A stretch of DNA of 57,279 nucleotides from Amoebidium appalachense (taxonomy: Eukaryota; Ichthyosporea): assembly GCA_963693365.1 (NCBI GenBank), contig CAVNZM010000027.1, positions 1 to 57,279 of the forward strand, given 5' to 3'. The position numbers and the translations under genes were made by a program. How positions within the stretch are numbered: position 1 is the stretch's first letter; every line of letters begins with the position of its first letter. Of this stretch, positions 1-7,552 are shown in pieces. The notes under the pieces are model-generated. The model was given only the letters and a program-made list of their open reading frames with translations. It was not told the DNA's origin and ran no database searches.

Positions 1-2
1 GC

Positions 3-284
3 ATGATGCACGGAATACCCTACACCAAAGACGCGTCGTCTCCGCGCCGCCTCTTCGTGTATCTGATCGTGAACAACGCCCGGGTCATCGGGCAGGTGGC
101 CGGACAGCGCCCACTGGCGGTCATCCCCACGGACAAAGCCACGAACGACCTGTACGAGCCCAACACACCCGTGTTTGTTTCGCTCATGCCCTACGGGGCG
201 ATCAACAACATAGGCGTGCAGTTGGAGGACGAGCACGGCACGCCCATCCACGGCGAGTACACCGTCATGCTCCGGCTTCAATAG
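3..284 (+). CDS. Hypothetical protein, 5'-truncated by window edge
   Basis: The frame is open to the left edge, so this is probably the C-terminal end of a longer gene; the ATG at 3 is only the first visible start. The 93 residues alternate hydrophobic and polar positions as in beta strands, and they end in a glycine/aspartate-rich hairpin followed by YTVMLRLQ. That pattern is reminiscent of the last strands of jelly-roll minor capsid proteins, but I cannot assign a family. The last 19 bases, including the stop codon, belong to a 27-bp sequence that recurs at 963-989 next to broken KilA-N copies. Confidence 0.5.
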   Translation: MMHGIPYTKDASSPRRLFVYLIVNNARVIGQVAGQRPLAVIPTDKATNDLYEPNTPVFVSLMPYGAINNIGVQLEDEHGTPIHGEYTVMLRLQ

Positions 285-292
285 CACGCACC
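266..292 (+). repeat. 27-bp direct repeat, copy 1
   Basis: Bases 266-292 are identical to 963-989. Copy 1 spans the stop codon of the first gene. The two copies bracket about 670 bp that consist largely of broken KilA-N gene fragments. Confidence 0.85.
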
Positions 293-450
293 CTGGACTT
301 CAACGGGACCATGCTGTGCCACGTGGGGCGTGAGTACAACACCGAGAAGGCGGGGGATGGGGCGGAGAAAAAGGTCGTATGGTTCCGCTGAGCATCGATG
401 ACGTCATCGACACATCGAATTCCAAGAAGCAGTCCGCTACTACATAAGGC
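293..450 (+). pseudogene. KilA-N gene fragment (remnant 1)
   Basis: The DNA from about 300 matches the intact KilA-N gene at 14038-15486, around its residues 57-82 (FNGTMLC, GREYNTEKAGDG). It then jumps, with an internal deletion, to the part around IDDVID and NSKK. The reading frame breaks and there is no start codon. It is a dead fragment, not a gene. Confidence 0.7.
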
Positions 451-519
451 CAATGCGCGCCTGAATGCTTCATTCTGCTTTCAACTTGACTGAATGAACA
501 AACACCTAATCAAGCAAAC

Positions 520-962
520 ATGGAGTTCGACATGAACGTCGCTGCGTCCAAGAACGAGATGGTCGCTGCCTGCCCTACAGCCGGCAACCCCTGCCTACCC
601 CGTGTTCAAGGAGGTGCGCGCCCCGCCCGCCATGGACTTCGGCGACAAGGTGCTGACCGTGACCACCACCTACCCCAACGGGCACGTCTACTTCAACGGC
701 ACCATGCTGTGCAACGTGGGGCGCGAGTACAACACCGAGAAGGCGGGGGATGGGGCCGAGAAAAAAATCACCTGATGGAAAGACGCAAATTTTGGTTTGG
801 TTGGTAGGGTGCTGGATAAGATCAATGGACCAATCAAAGGAAAGTTGGGAATTCCCAACATTCCTCCCATTGGTCCACTGCGCATCGATGACGTCATTGA
901 TGATTCGAATGCCAAGAAGAAGTCCGGGGACCCAGCGCTGCGCGGCACCTTCGTTCACAGCG
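520..962 (+). pseudogene. Degenerate KilA-N gene copy (remnant 2)
   Basis: This copy begins with the same ATGGAGTTCGACATGAA start as the intact gene at 14038, and its leader shares TGCTTCATTCTGC with it. A single-base frame change near 580-600 breaks the frame, and a stop follows the EKK segment at about 772. The homology resumes from about 797 with KGKL, PIGPLRIDDVID and SGDPALRGTFVH, then ends abruptly where the 27-bp repeat begins. A palindrome (827-876) sits between the two halves. Confidence 0.75.
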
Positions 963-989
963 CATGCTCCGGCTTCAATAGCACGCACC
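963..989 (+). repeat. 27-bp direct repeat, copy 2
   Basis: Identical to 266-292. It marks the right border of the broken KilA-N block, just before the Vps62-like gene. Confidence 0.85.
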
Positions 990-1024
990 ATGGTGCGCGC
1001 CGTGCGTTTTTTCCGTCCATAGGC

Positions 1025-1819
1025 ATGGACACGAAGGACTGGGACGTACAGGCACTTGCTGCCCGGTTCAACCCGGTGTTACACTTTCACAATCGCGAAA
1101 CGCACTTTCCCACACACATCGAAGCATACTTCGCCGCGTGCACCCTGCTCAAGGCCGACGACGCGCTGTTCCGCGTGCCCGCGCCCAGCCCGCATCAGGT
1201 GGGGGGCGTCACCGACCACAACTTCTATCTCAGACCGATCGACGGCCACGAACTGCCGCCAGAGCAGGGGCCCGCCGACGACGCCCCGGTGTACTACTGT
1301 GCCCGCGTCGCGGACGGGGAGCTGCACCTCATGTTCGTGTACTTCTTCGTGTACAACAACGGGTACACGCCCCTCAACCTCGGCTGGCACCACGCGGACG
1401 TCGAGTTTGTCAACCTGGTATTCCCGGCCGGCGCGAGCAACCCCGCGCGCGCGTACTTCAGCGCGCACGGCGACGTCGAAGGGAAGTGGCAGTGGTTCGT
1501 CGACGTCGAGAAAAACCCGGACGGGCGCCCTGTGGTGTTCTGTGCAAAAGGCTCGCATGCCATGTACCCGCGCCCGGGCGTGTGGCTGCGCGTCATGGGC
1601 CTGGCCAACGACCACACCGCGCCACACAAGACATGGGCCCCAACGGTGCTGCGCGACCTCGACCACGAGCCGTGGATCGCGTTTCGGGGGCGGCTGGGCG
1701 CCAACGCGGACGGCCCCGCTATCGCGGCCATCGCGGGCCGCGCATGGTTCAAGGAGGGCGTGCGCAACCGGCACTCGGCCCAGTGGTACCATCGGCTGGC
1801 CCCATGTCTGTTTGCGTGA
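1025..1819 (+). CDS. Vps62/DUF946-like protein
   Basis: A 264-residue protein. Its centre resembles the Vps62/DUF946 family of plants and fungi: a YFF(V)YN segment (about 107-111), a tryptophan/histidine-rich turn (GWHHADVEFV, 120-129), an SAHG segment (146-149) and the pattern PVVFCAKGSHAMYPRPGVW (169-187), close to the family's VxxAxGSHAxYPxxG signature. The molecular function of this family is not established. The frame is open upstream to 797, but that part is the KilA-N remnant, so I start at the ATG at 1025. An AATAAA follows the stop. Its presence next to a recombination scar suggests an accessory gene, possibly acquired from a host. Confidence 0.65.
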   Translation: MDTKDWDVQALAARFNPVLHFHNRETHFPTHIEAYFAACTLLKADDALFRVPAPSPHQVGGVTDHNFYLRPIDGHELPPEQGPADDAPVYYCARVADGELHLMFVYFFVYNNGYTPLNLGWHHADVEFVNLVFPAGASNPARAYFSAHGDVEGKWQWFVDVEKNPDGRPVVFCAKGSHAMYPRPGVWLRVMGLANDHTAPHKTWAPTVLRDLDHEPWIAFRGRLGANADGPAIAAIAGRAWFKEGVRNRHSAQWYHRLAPCLFA

Positions 1820-1836
1820 CCGCGGCAGTGCCGCCA

Positions 1837-1842
1837 AATAAA
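1837..1842 (+). terminator. AATAAA polyadenylation signal
   Basis: Eukaryotic-type AATAAA 18 bases after the stop of the Vps62-like gene. Similar signals follow other genes in the window. Confidence 0.5.
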
Positions 1843-1939
1843 CATGGTCCATTTGAGTCTGTTTATTCAAAGTGTTACGCGTGCACACGGTGCACAACTA
1901 CAAACTACCCCATGCAAATACCCCAACCCCCACACACCC

Positions 1940-2944
1940 CTACTCATCCGTGTCACTGTCCTCGATGATGCACACGTCCACGGGCCCCGCGGGCTTCTGC
2001 AGCCGCGCAACCTTGCGCCTGCGCCCGAGCCGCCCGCGCTGCACATACACGTCCAGCACAGTCTGCCCCTTGAGCTGCTCGCCGCGGTTCACCAGCGGGT
2101 CGTTGAGGCTGACGGTGCGCCCGAGCTCCAGCGGCTCGATGTCGGGGAACTTGTCCTTGATGGCCTCCAGCCAGACGGCCATCTCAATTGGCACCCCAAT
2201 GTTTGTGGGGGCCACCACATTGTCGTCAAGGGTGGACTGGAACAGCTGTCCCCTGCAGAAGCCGACGTACCAGCCCACAAAGTTGTTCATAAATGTGTAG
2301 AGCTGTTGCGTGGTCATGTCCATCCAGCAGGTCAGCTCGTGTCCGGTCCACAGGCGGATGCGCTCCTTGATGGCGCGCTGCAGCCCGTTGGTTGCGACAG
2401 CAACCGATAAAACGTTGGGATCTCCCGGGAACAGAACGCATACACCGGTAACGGCCATCACCATACTTGTGTACTTGCCGGCACAACGCACTTCGTGGCC
2501 TTCCAACGTCCCCGCACATGCGGAGATGAACGCCCGAACCAGGCGCCGGAACGGGGTCGGTGTTGTCAACGTAGTTGGCATCGGCTGGAGCTGCGGCCCC
2601 AGCTTGACGCGTTCGAGCGCGGCGACCAGGGGCGCGAGCGCCTCGTCCTGTGCAGCCTCGGCGGCCTGCTTGGCATCAAGTGGGATGTCACTCTCAAGGG
2701 TTGCACGAGCCTCCGCAGCAGCGACAGCTTCGACCTCTGCGGCGGCAAGAGTTGCCAAGAAGGCCGTGTACTTCCCGTCGCCGAAGTTGCGCATGAGACG
2801 CGCAAACCCCTTCTCGATGTCAAGGGCCAGCATACGGAAATCGCGAGCCAGCCAGCCCGAGTTCGCATCCGAGGCCATGATAGAGGCCATCCGAAAGCCC
2901 TCTGGTTTCAAAAGGTGATCTTGTTCGGTACGGCCACCGATGCT
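1940..2944 (-). CDS. MSV199-like/coiled-coil protein, exon 2
   Basis: Proposed second exon (334 codons plus stop) of a two-exon gene whose first exon is 3555-3854. Unspliced, the first usable ATG would be 2890, but protein homology continues upstream of it: the paralogue at 7553-8209 has DHMLNPLGLR where this frame reads DHLLKPEGFR, and both have an S-x-G-G-R just before. That homology stops at the AG at 2946-2945. An alanine-rich helical segment follows (matching AFARLG...AAAEEM of the paralogue), then a C-terminal domain with LYTFMNNFVGW, shared with the genes at 12782-13447 and 14038-15486. It ends in a basic stretch and an acidic tail. Probably a DNA-binding regulator of the MSV199/Bro type; no partner is known. 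Confidence 0.7.
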   Translation of the reverse strand, partial: SIGGRTEQDHLLKPEGFRMASIMASDANSGWLARDFRMLALDIEKGFARLMRNFGDGKYTAFLATLAAAEVEAVAAAEARATLESDIPLDAKQAAEAAQDEALAPLVAALERVKLGPQLQPMPTTLTTPTPFRRLVRAFISACAGTLEGHEVRCAGKYTSMVMAVTGVCVLFPGDPNVLSVAVATNGLQRAIKERIRLWTGHELTCWMDMTTQQLYTFMNNFVGWYVGFCRGQLFQSTLDDNVVAPTNIGVPIEMAVWLEAIKDKFPDIEPLELGRTVSLNDPLVNRGEQLKGQTVLDVYVQRGRLGRRRKVARLQKPAGPVDVCIIEDSDTDE

Positions 2945-3554
2945 CTGTGGACAACAAGGTTAGCCGCGAGTCTTTTTTTTTTGGGTCATATATGGAGCCC
3001 TACAACGATGGATCGCCCCTATAACAACGAAAGATTGATGAGCGAGCTAAACCTTACATGGGGAAGAGCGCAGGAGGCCATAAAAAGAGCAATTATCCGA
3101 AATAAATGGAAGAATAACAAGGATTACCGGAGCAAACCCATGCCATCAAATGGAGGGCGGCCAAGAATTTTCTACAAGTTTACACGCCAAGCATTTGAAA
3201 CAATTGTAAAAAGCTTCAGACCACCAGGCAAACAAGCAGAAGAAATTGTTCGCATGCGGCTGCAACAACGAGAGGGCGGGAAAAAGCAACGAATAGCACG
3301 TGGGGAGATTGATCTCTTAACCGATAAAGATGTAATCGAAGTGAAACATGTTCGTGGTTGGAAAGGTGCACTCGGACAAATTTTGGTGTACGGGTTGGAA
3401 TTTCCAAAGCACACAAGAAGAATCCATCTCTTTGGAGAGGCGCCACCCAGCTATTACGCAGACGTCGTTGGCTGTCTACTGAGGTTTGGAATCTCCGTTT
3501 CCGTAGAGCCCGGGGAATGCGATATAGCAAAACTCAACGAATACCTCAACTCAC
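2945..3554 (-). other. Spliceosomal-type intron (610 nt) with antisense nuclease gene
   Basis: On the minus strand the donor reads AAG/GTGAGT (G at 3554). The 3' end reads CTAAC, then 14 bases ending in CCACAG (last base 2945). Splicing joins codon AAG to AGC in phase 0, and the encoded protein then aligns with the paralogue at 7553-8209 without a gap in its domain order. The intron body is A+T-richer than both exons, includes an A-rich run on the minus strand near the branch site, and carries most of the plus-strand ORF 3008-3616. Confidence 0.75.
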
Positions 3555-3616
3555 CTTCTCAACCACCCGGTATTTGTGGGCAGGCAACGCAGCAGGAACA
3601 CCATTCTGCCCCTTGA
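3008..3616 (+). CDS. PD-(D/E)XK-like nuclease nested in intron
   Basis: A 202-residue protein, antisense to its host gene and A+T-richer than the neighbours. The N-terminal half is lysine/arginine-rich and looks like a DNA-binding region (GGRPRIFYKFTRQAFE, about 42-57). The C-terminal half has EIDLLTDKDVIEVKHVRGWK, matching the D-(x)n-E-V-K core of PD-(D/E)XK nucleases, followed by GALGQILVYG and RRIHLFG. Related domains are encoded at 18674, 19418 and 24995. The last 20 or so residues run past the intron border into antisense exon 1 and have no counterpart in the relatives, so the original end was probably near 3550. A role as a homing-type endonuclease is inference. Confidence 0.7.
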   Translation: MDRPYNNERLMSELNLTWGRAQEAIKRAIIRNKWKNNKDYRSKPMPSNGGRPRIFYKFTRQAFETIVKSFRPPGKQAEEIVRMRLQQREGGKKQRIARGEIDLLTDKDVIEVKHVRGWKGALGQILVYGLEFPKHTRRIHLFGEAPPSYYADVVGCLLRFGISVSVEPGECDIAKLNEYLNSPSQPPGICGQATQQEHHSAP

Positions 3617-3854
3617 ACATGGCCCTCACGAAGTCTTGGTAACTCCGGTACCCCAGCAGGCGGAACACGGCGCGCCCGGAGATGGTCTCCTTGCAGTCCA
3701 GCAGGAACGGGTCCAGGAAGCGCAGCACCTTGACCACCACGTCGTCGCCGACGGTGCCCAGCAGGCGCTCGAGCTCGGGGGAGATCGCGGGGAAGCCGGC
3801 CTCGCGCGCGCCGGCGATGGCGAGGCGGTCGTAGATGGCGTAGGTGGCGGCCAT
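3555..3854 (-). CDS. MSV199-like domain protein, exon 1
   Basis: Exon 1 encodes 100 residues from the ATG at 3854. It aligns with the N-terminus of the protein at 7553-8209: AR(E/D)xGFPA, ELERL, a VVV(K/R)V(L/I)R(F/L)LDP core, then (S)xRAxFxxLGxxxYxD and MFK. This layout resembles MSV199-type DNA-binding domains of viral regulators. Without splicing the frame reads three codons into the intron and stops at 3546. The exon-intron border follows the codon AAG. A TATA-like TATTAAAG lies about 50 bases upstream of the start. Confidence 0.7.
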
Positions 3855-3901
3855 GTTGTGTTTGGGTCGTGTGTTTGTGCTTGCGCATGTGTGACACGAG
3901 C

Positions 3902-3910
3902 CCTTTAATA
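3902..3910 (-). promoter_or_regulatory. TATA-like box for the 3854 gene
   Basis: The minus strand reads GGTATTAAAGGG about 50 bases before the ATG at 3854. Farther upstream is TGACGCAAT, a CRE-like half site. The divergent gene at 4060 has an equivalent box. Confidence 0.5.
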
Positions 3911-3993
3911 CCAACCGCGTGGCTGGGAGGCGATTGCGTCACATGGACGGCGTTGATTGCGTCAGGCCACGGCCGCGCCGTTCGGAAGATGTG

Positions 3994-4015
3994 ATTGGCC
4001 AGGGGCGCATAAAAG
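3994..4015 (+). promoter_or_regulatory. ATTGG (CCAAT) and CATAAAAG boxes
   Basis: An inverted CCAAT box (3994-3998) is followed by CATAAAAG (4008-4015), 45-52 bases upstream of the ATG at 4060. This is a typical eukaryotic spacing. Confidence 0.55.
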
Positions 4016-4059
4016 CGGTATGATGGACTGAGGCGTGTAGATTTTGTACCCCGCAGACA

Positions 4060-5190
4060 ATGGGACTCAACACGTCGATGCTGTACAACCCCGACAAGGC
4101 ATGGTGCATGGACGAGTACGCTGTGTACTCGGTGGCGGACATGCATGCGTTCCTCCAGCTGCTGATCGACACACCCCTGGTGGTGGGAAACCAGGAGTCC
4201 GACCGCCAGCGTGTGCGTCGGGCGTACCCGACCGTGAATCCGGTTCTGTCCGACCCCGCGTTCGAGGAGAGGTGGCAGCAGGCCGGGGACAACAGGCGCG
4301 ACGAACGCTGGCGCATCAATACCATCCAGGCCGCGGGCGGGATGTACAGCGAGTCCGTGCGCGAGTGGCAACAGAACACGGCCATCCTGGTGCCGGTGCA
4401 GTGCCGCGACGACGACACCGGCGCAACAACGTTGGTGTCCTACCCCCTGTACATCCGATACGTACTGGCAACCAACATGGGGGCGCAGCTTTGGACTGGT
4501 ATAACGCCTGAATACGACGGCCCCTTGAACCCGTCACCCGAACAACACATCACACTAATGTATGGTGGCACGCGCGGGGGTTGGTACTGGGCGATCTCCG
4601 GAACGCGTCTCGCAGAGGGCCTTCAACGCGTCTGCCCGAACGCCAAGCCCCTCGCCGCGGAGTCAACACTCGCCGCGCAACACTACATGCCATACACAGC
4701 CGCTGTCCGGTTCGGGCGCTGTCCCTTCCCCGGCGGCAACGCCGCAGACGGCAGACTCCCGTTGGGGCGCAAAGATCGGCCGCTAAAGTCTCTGGCAGCC
4801 CAGAGCGTGTACGACAACATGGACCGCGACTCCGTGTCGCACGCCTTCGACAACGTGCTCTCAGTGTTTGGCGACGCGCTCGACGACGCCGCGGTCGAGC
4901 AACGCGTGACCACATACGGCCCAGACTCCGTTGTCCGGCAGGCGGACGGGAAAGTGTATGCGGCGGTGCGTGGCGCGCCAGGTGTGGTGGAGTGGATGGA
5001 GGCCGCGTACGACATCGCCCCGGCGGATATGGCCCGCGTTCCCGCGGGCGCGGACTTCTGGCCCGGGCGGATGCCGACCAGGGAGCTGCCCGCGTCCGAC
5101 GTGGTTGGAGAGGTGGTCGACGAGGCACTGAGCCATGTGTACGAGCAGGTTGACAGGCTGCGGAGGGACTTTGCAGGCATGACCTTGTAG
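4060..5190 (+). CDS. Hypothetical protein, 376 aa
   Basis: I do not recognise a family. The protein is soluble-looking, with no signal peptide or membrane segment. It has a tryptophan/glycine-rich patch (YGGTRGGWYWAI, about 168-179) and an acidic, helical C-terminus (residues 275-376). Codon use is strongly G/C-ending, like the neighbouring viral genes. The upstream region carries CCAAT and TATA-like boxes rather than the late-type motif, so it is probably expressed early. Confidence 0.75.
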   Translation: MGLNTSMLYNPDKAWCMDEYAVYSVADMHAFLQLLIDTPLVVGNQESDRQRVRRAYPTVNPVLSDPAFEERWQQAGDNRRDERWRINTIQAAGGMYSESVREWQQNTAILVPVQCRDDDTGATTLVSYPLYIRYVLATNMGAQLWTGITPEYDGPLNPSPEQHITLMYGGTRGGWYWAISGTRLAEGLQRVCPNAKPLAAESTLAAQHYMPYTAAVRFGRCPFPGGNAADGRLPLGRKDRPLKSLAAQSVYDNMDRDSVSHAFDNVLSVFGDALDDAAVEQRVTTYGPDSVVRQADGKVYAAVRGAPGVVEWMEAAYDIAPADMARVPAGADFWPGRMPTRELPASDVVGEVVDEALSHVYEQVDRLRRDFAGMTL

Positions 5191-5541
5191 GCCCGCGGGC
5201 GGCCAATGAAACCAGGCTTGTGATTCCAAAGGATTGGACAGGGGTCATGGGGTTGCGCTAACAAAGCACCCGTAAACCAATGACAATAAAGATCAGACAC
5301 CATCCAGCCAATAGAAACCACCAACCCGTGCAATGCGATTTGTTGATGATTGGTGAGCGTTCTAAAATGTGCGATTTCATTGGATGACACTTAGTGGCTC
5401 TTTATGTTTGCGATTTCATTGGATGGAACATCAAGGTTCGCTGCGGTCGCGCAAAAACAGGCGTACAAAAAGAGCGACGCGAACTCAGTTACAATCAGAC
5501 CCACACCACAGACAATAGATGGACCCCAGCAGCATAGCAAG
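5191..5541 (+). promoter_or_regulatory. Intergenic region with repeated CCAAT/ATTGG boxes
   Basis: No convincing gene in 351 bases. It holds at least six CCAAT or ATTGG pentamers. TGCGATTTCATTGGATG occurs twice, near 5370 and 5408, about 40 bases apart, and an AATAAA lies near 5285. It probably combines the 3' end of the previous gene with the promoter of the F-box gene. Confidence 0.5.
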
Positions 5542-5985
5542 ATGGGCGCCACACACTCCAAAACAACCCTCCCCAGCCTACCCACCGAGGCCGTGCGCCG
5601 CATATTCGACTTTCTGGACCACAACACCCGCATGAACGTGGCATGTGTTAACAAGGTGTGCCACCGAAAAGTCATGGAGCTGACCACACAAGCCTTAACC
5701 AGCCCGTTTTACGTCAACATGGGCTACGCGTTCGACCCGGACAGTGCCCGCGTGAAGTTTGTGCAAGGGGAAAACAAGTACAGGGTGAAGATGGCGGCCA
5801 TCTCCATGTGGCTCGACGAGCTCTGGATGGTGCCGGACACACCCATGTTCGACCATGTCAAGGCCCTGAAGCTCGTTCCGCGCATACCGAGGGGCAAGGG
5901 AAAACTGGCCCCGTTCACTCTAAGCAGCATGGAGGCCTTCCCAAGCCTCACCGAACTCGTGGCCACGCACCCCGTCGATCCGTGA
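5542..5985 (+). CDS. F-box protein, N-terminal part (ends at in-frame TGA)
   Basis: The ATG at 5542 opens MGATHSK, followed by an F-box: LPTEAVRRIFDFLDHN, then MNVACVNKVCHRKV (residues about 14-45). F-box proteins recruit targets to SCF ubiquitin ligases through Skp1. After about 147 residues the frame meets TGA at 5983-5985, but the same frame continues without another stop to 6963 with a leucine-rich, repeat-like sequence. The two parts were probably one gene of about 473 codons. The start could instead be an upstream ATG at 5404, but the F-box fits 5542. MGATHS could be N-myristoylated. Confidence 0.65.
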   Translation: MGATHSKTTLPSLPTEAVRRIFDFLDHNTRMNVACVNKVCHRKVMELTTQALTSPFYVNMGYAFDPDSARVKFVQGENKYRVKMAAISMWLDELWMVPDTPMFDHVKALKLVPRIPRGKGKLAPFTLSSMEAFPSLTELVATHPVDP

Positions 5986-6063
5986 AAGTGTGGCGAACCC
6001 TCATCCCCCGGCTGGCATCTCGCGCCCCCGTTCTTTCCCACATGGGGCATCCACTTCGGGCGA

Positions 6064-6963
6064 ATGGCGAACATGGCATGCCTGAGAAATCTGGTCACGA
6101 TAGACGGGTTTATTATGCGACCGGACACGGATCCTGACGCGGAAGTCACCACGTACGTCTGGGATTTTTCCGTTTTCAGCAACCTGAAAACACTCGAAGC
6201 CCAGCTCTACCACAATGTGTCTGAGTATGAAATGCGACACAACACCACGCTTCTGATCCCCCCGTCGTTGGAGATTCTCGGAGTTACATACGACGCAGAG
6301 AACGAGGACATTGACCTCGACACGGACGACACAATGGTGCACACCATTCGGGGTCTTCAGGCCTGCCGCGCCATCAAGCGGGTCGTAATCAAGGCATACG
6401 GCGAGGTGGTTTTCGACGTAATATCAGGGGCTGGTTTTGTTTGGTTGGAAGGGGAAAAATTCACCGGCAAACTTGTGAACGCTGATTTTGTGAACCTCGG
6501 GGGTTCTGACCCGACGGGGATGGGGTACGGTGGCCGGCTGACGGTGTGCGGCGTCAAGATTTTCGTATGCACCATGCCGTGCTCAAGATGGACTCTGGAA
6601 GATGGCTACCGGATGCCGAGTGTCGTGCGCGCCCCCCCCCCTCGCGTACTTACAGAGCTGCACAAGTTTGCGGACTCGGTGCGCACCCTCGAGGTGTTCC
6701 AACATGACAATTGCGAGCCGGACGACGAAGACTATGTCCACGCGTCGTTTGACATCCCGCCCCACGTGAAGAAGCTGAAACTCTCCACTCTTTCAACGGT
6801 GAGACTGCACGGTGACCTCAACCAATTGTCACCCGACATTCGCATTGTGTGCGAAGAGCTATCCGGGGGCCTATACATCAACGACCGTATGGTCCTGCCG
6901 CATGCCATGGACAGACTGAAAACCACACTGGGAGAGCTCGTCGCTCTCCACCACATAGGTTAG
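6064..6963 (+). CDS. Leucine-rich C-terminal part of F-box protein
   Basis: In the same frame as 5542-5985; the codons between the TGA at 5983 and the ATG at 6064 also look coding (G/C third positions, tryptophan- and phenylalanine-rich). The 299 residues carry irregular LRR-like strands (LRNLVTIDGF, NLKTLEAQLY, LEILGVTY, VKKLKLSTLS) as in substrate-binding halves of F-box/LRR proteins. It may be translated from 6064 on its own, through readthrough of TGA, or not at all. The gene at 27326 has a similar F-box plus strand-repeat design. Confidence 0.6.
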   Translation: MANMACLRNLVTIDGFIMRPDTDPDAEVTTYVWDFSVFSNLKTLEAQLYHNVSEYEMRHNTTLLIPPSLEILGVTYDAENEDIDLDTDDTMVHTIRGLQACRAIKRVVIKAYGEVVFDVISGAGFVWLEGEKFTGKLVNADFVNLGGSDPTGMGYGGRLTVCGVKIFVCTMPCSRWTLEDGYRMPSVVRAPPPRVLTELHKFADSVRTLEVFQHDNCEPDDEDYVHASFDIPPHVKKLKLSTLSTVRLHGDLNQLSPDIRIVCEELSGGLYINDRMVLPHAMDRLKTTLGELVALHHIG

Positions 6964-7189
6964 GGGTGGGGGCAACACTTGTGTATTGGGGTGTGTATGT
7001 ACTTTTTACACGGGTATCAAACTTCAGGAATACAACTTAGGAGGCAACGAATATGTGGTCATGTTAGTTTCAGCCCGACCGGAGCGGGTCTCGTTTATTA
7101 CAAATAAAGAAGTTACCACACGTGCACAACGATTCGAATGATTCTACCGGCGGTGCACACGGTGCAACGGGGTAAGGTTCATAGTAGGA

Positions 7190-7552
7190 CTACTCGATGA
7201 TCGGGCACCCGTTCACGAAGACACACCTTGCGCGCTTGCGCGGCGGCTCGCGGGCCGCGGGGGTGCACCCGGCCGCGCGCTGCTTCGTGAGCGCGGCGGT
7301 CTTGGGCGCGTTGTCGGTCAGCGTGGCCTCGAGGATGGCGTCGATGAAGGTCTCCTTCGACGCGACCTGGTCCTTGAGGGTGGTGATGGCCGTGTCCTTT
7401 GCCGCGAGCTGGGCCTTGAGCGTGTTGACGTCCGTGTCCTTTGCCGCGAGCTGGGCCTTGAGCGTCGACACATTACCCTTGAGTGCATCAATGATCGCGT
7501 TCCTCGTGGCCCCCGCGTCGTTTGACTCGATCTTGTCTACTGCCGCTCGCTC
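7190..7552 (-). CDS. Coiled-coil segment downstream of in-frame TAG
   Basis: This is the direct in-frame continuation of the gene at 7553-8209 after its TAG. It has about 120 codons with a repeated heptad unit (TLKAQLAAKDT, twice), then a basic PRKRAR stretch like a nuclear localisation signal, and a short tail ending CPIIE. No ATG starts the segment; the earliest alternative start is a GTG at 7471. It was probably the C-terminal coiled coil of a longer MSV199-type protein. Confidence 0.5.
   Translation of the reverse strand, partial: ERAAVDKIESNDAGATRNAIIDALKGNVSTLKAQLAAKDTDVNTLKAQLAAKDTAITTLKDQVASKETFIDAILEATLTDNAPKTAALTKQRAAGCTPAAREPPRKRARCVFVNGCPIIE

Noticed and set aside
797-1024. N-terminal extension of the Vps62-like protein
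   Set aside because: The frame is open, but the encoded part is a KilA-N gene remnant followed by the 27-bp repeat; the family-like protein begins at 1025.
2945-3554. Group I or group II self-splicing intron
   Set aside because: Borders are GT...AG with a CTAAC branch site, and I see no group I P/Q/R/S core or group II domain V; the nuclease is also on the opposite strand.
1880-7165. GTGCACACGGTGCA motif between convergent genes (1880 and 7153) as a terminator
   Set aside because: Two copies only, one with a mismatch in the stem; too little to call a transcription end signal.
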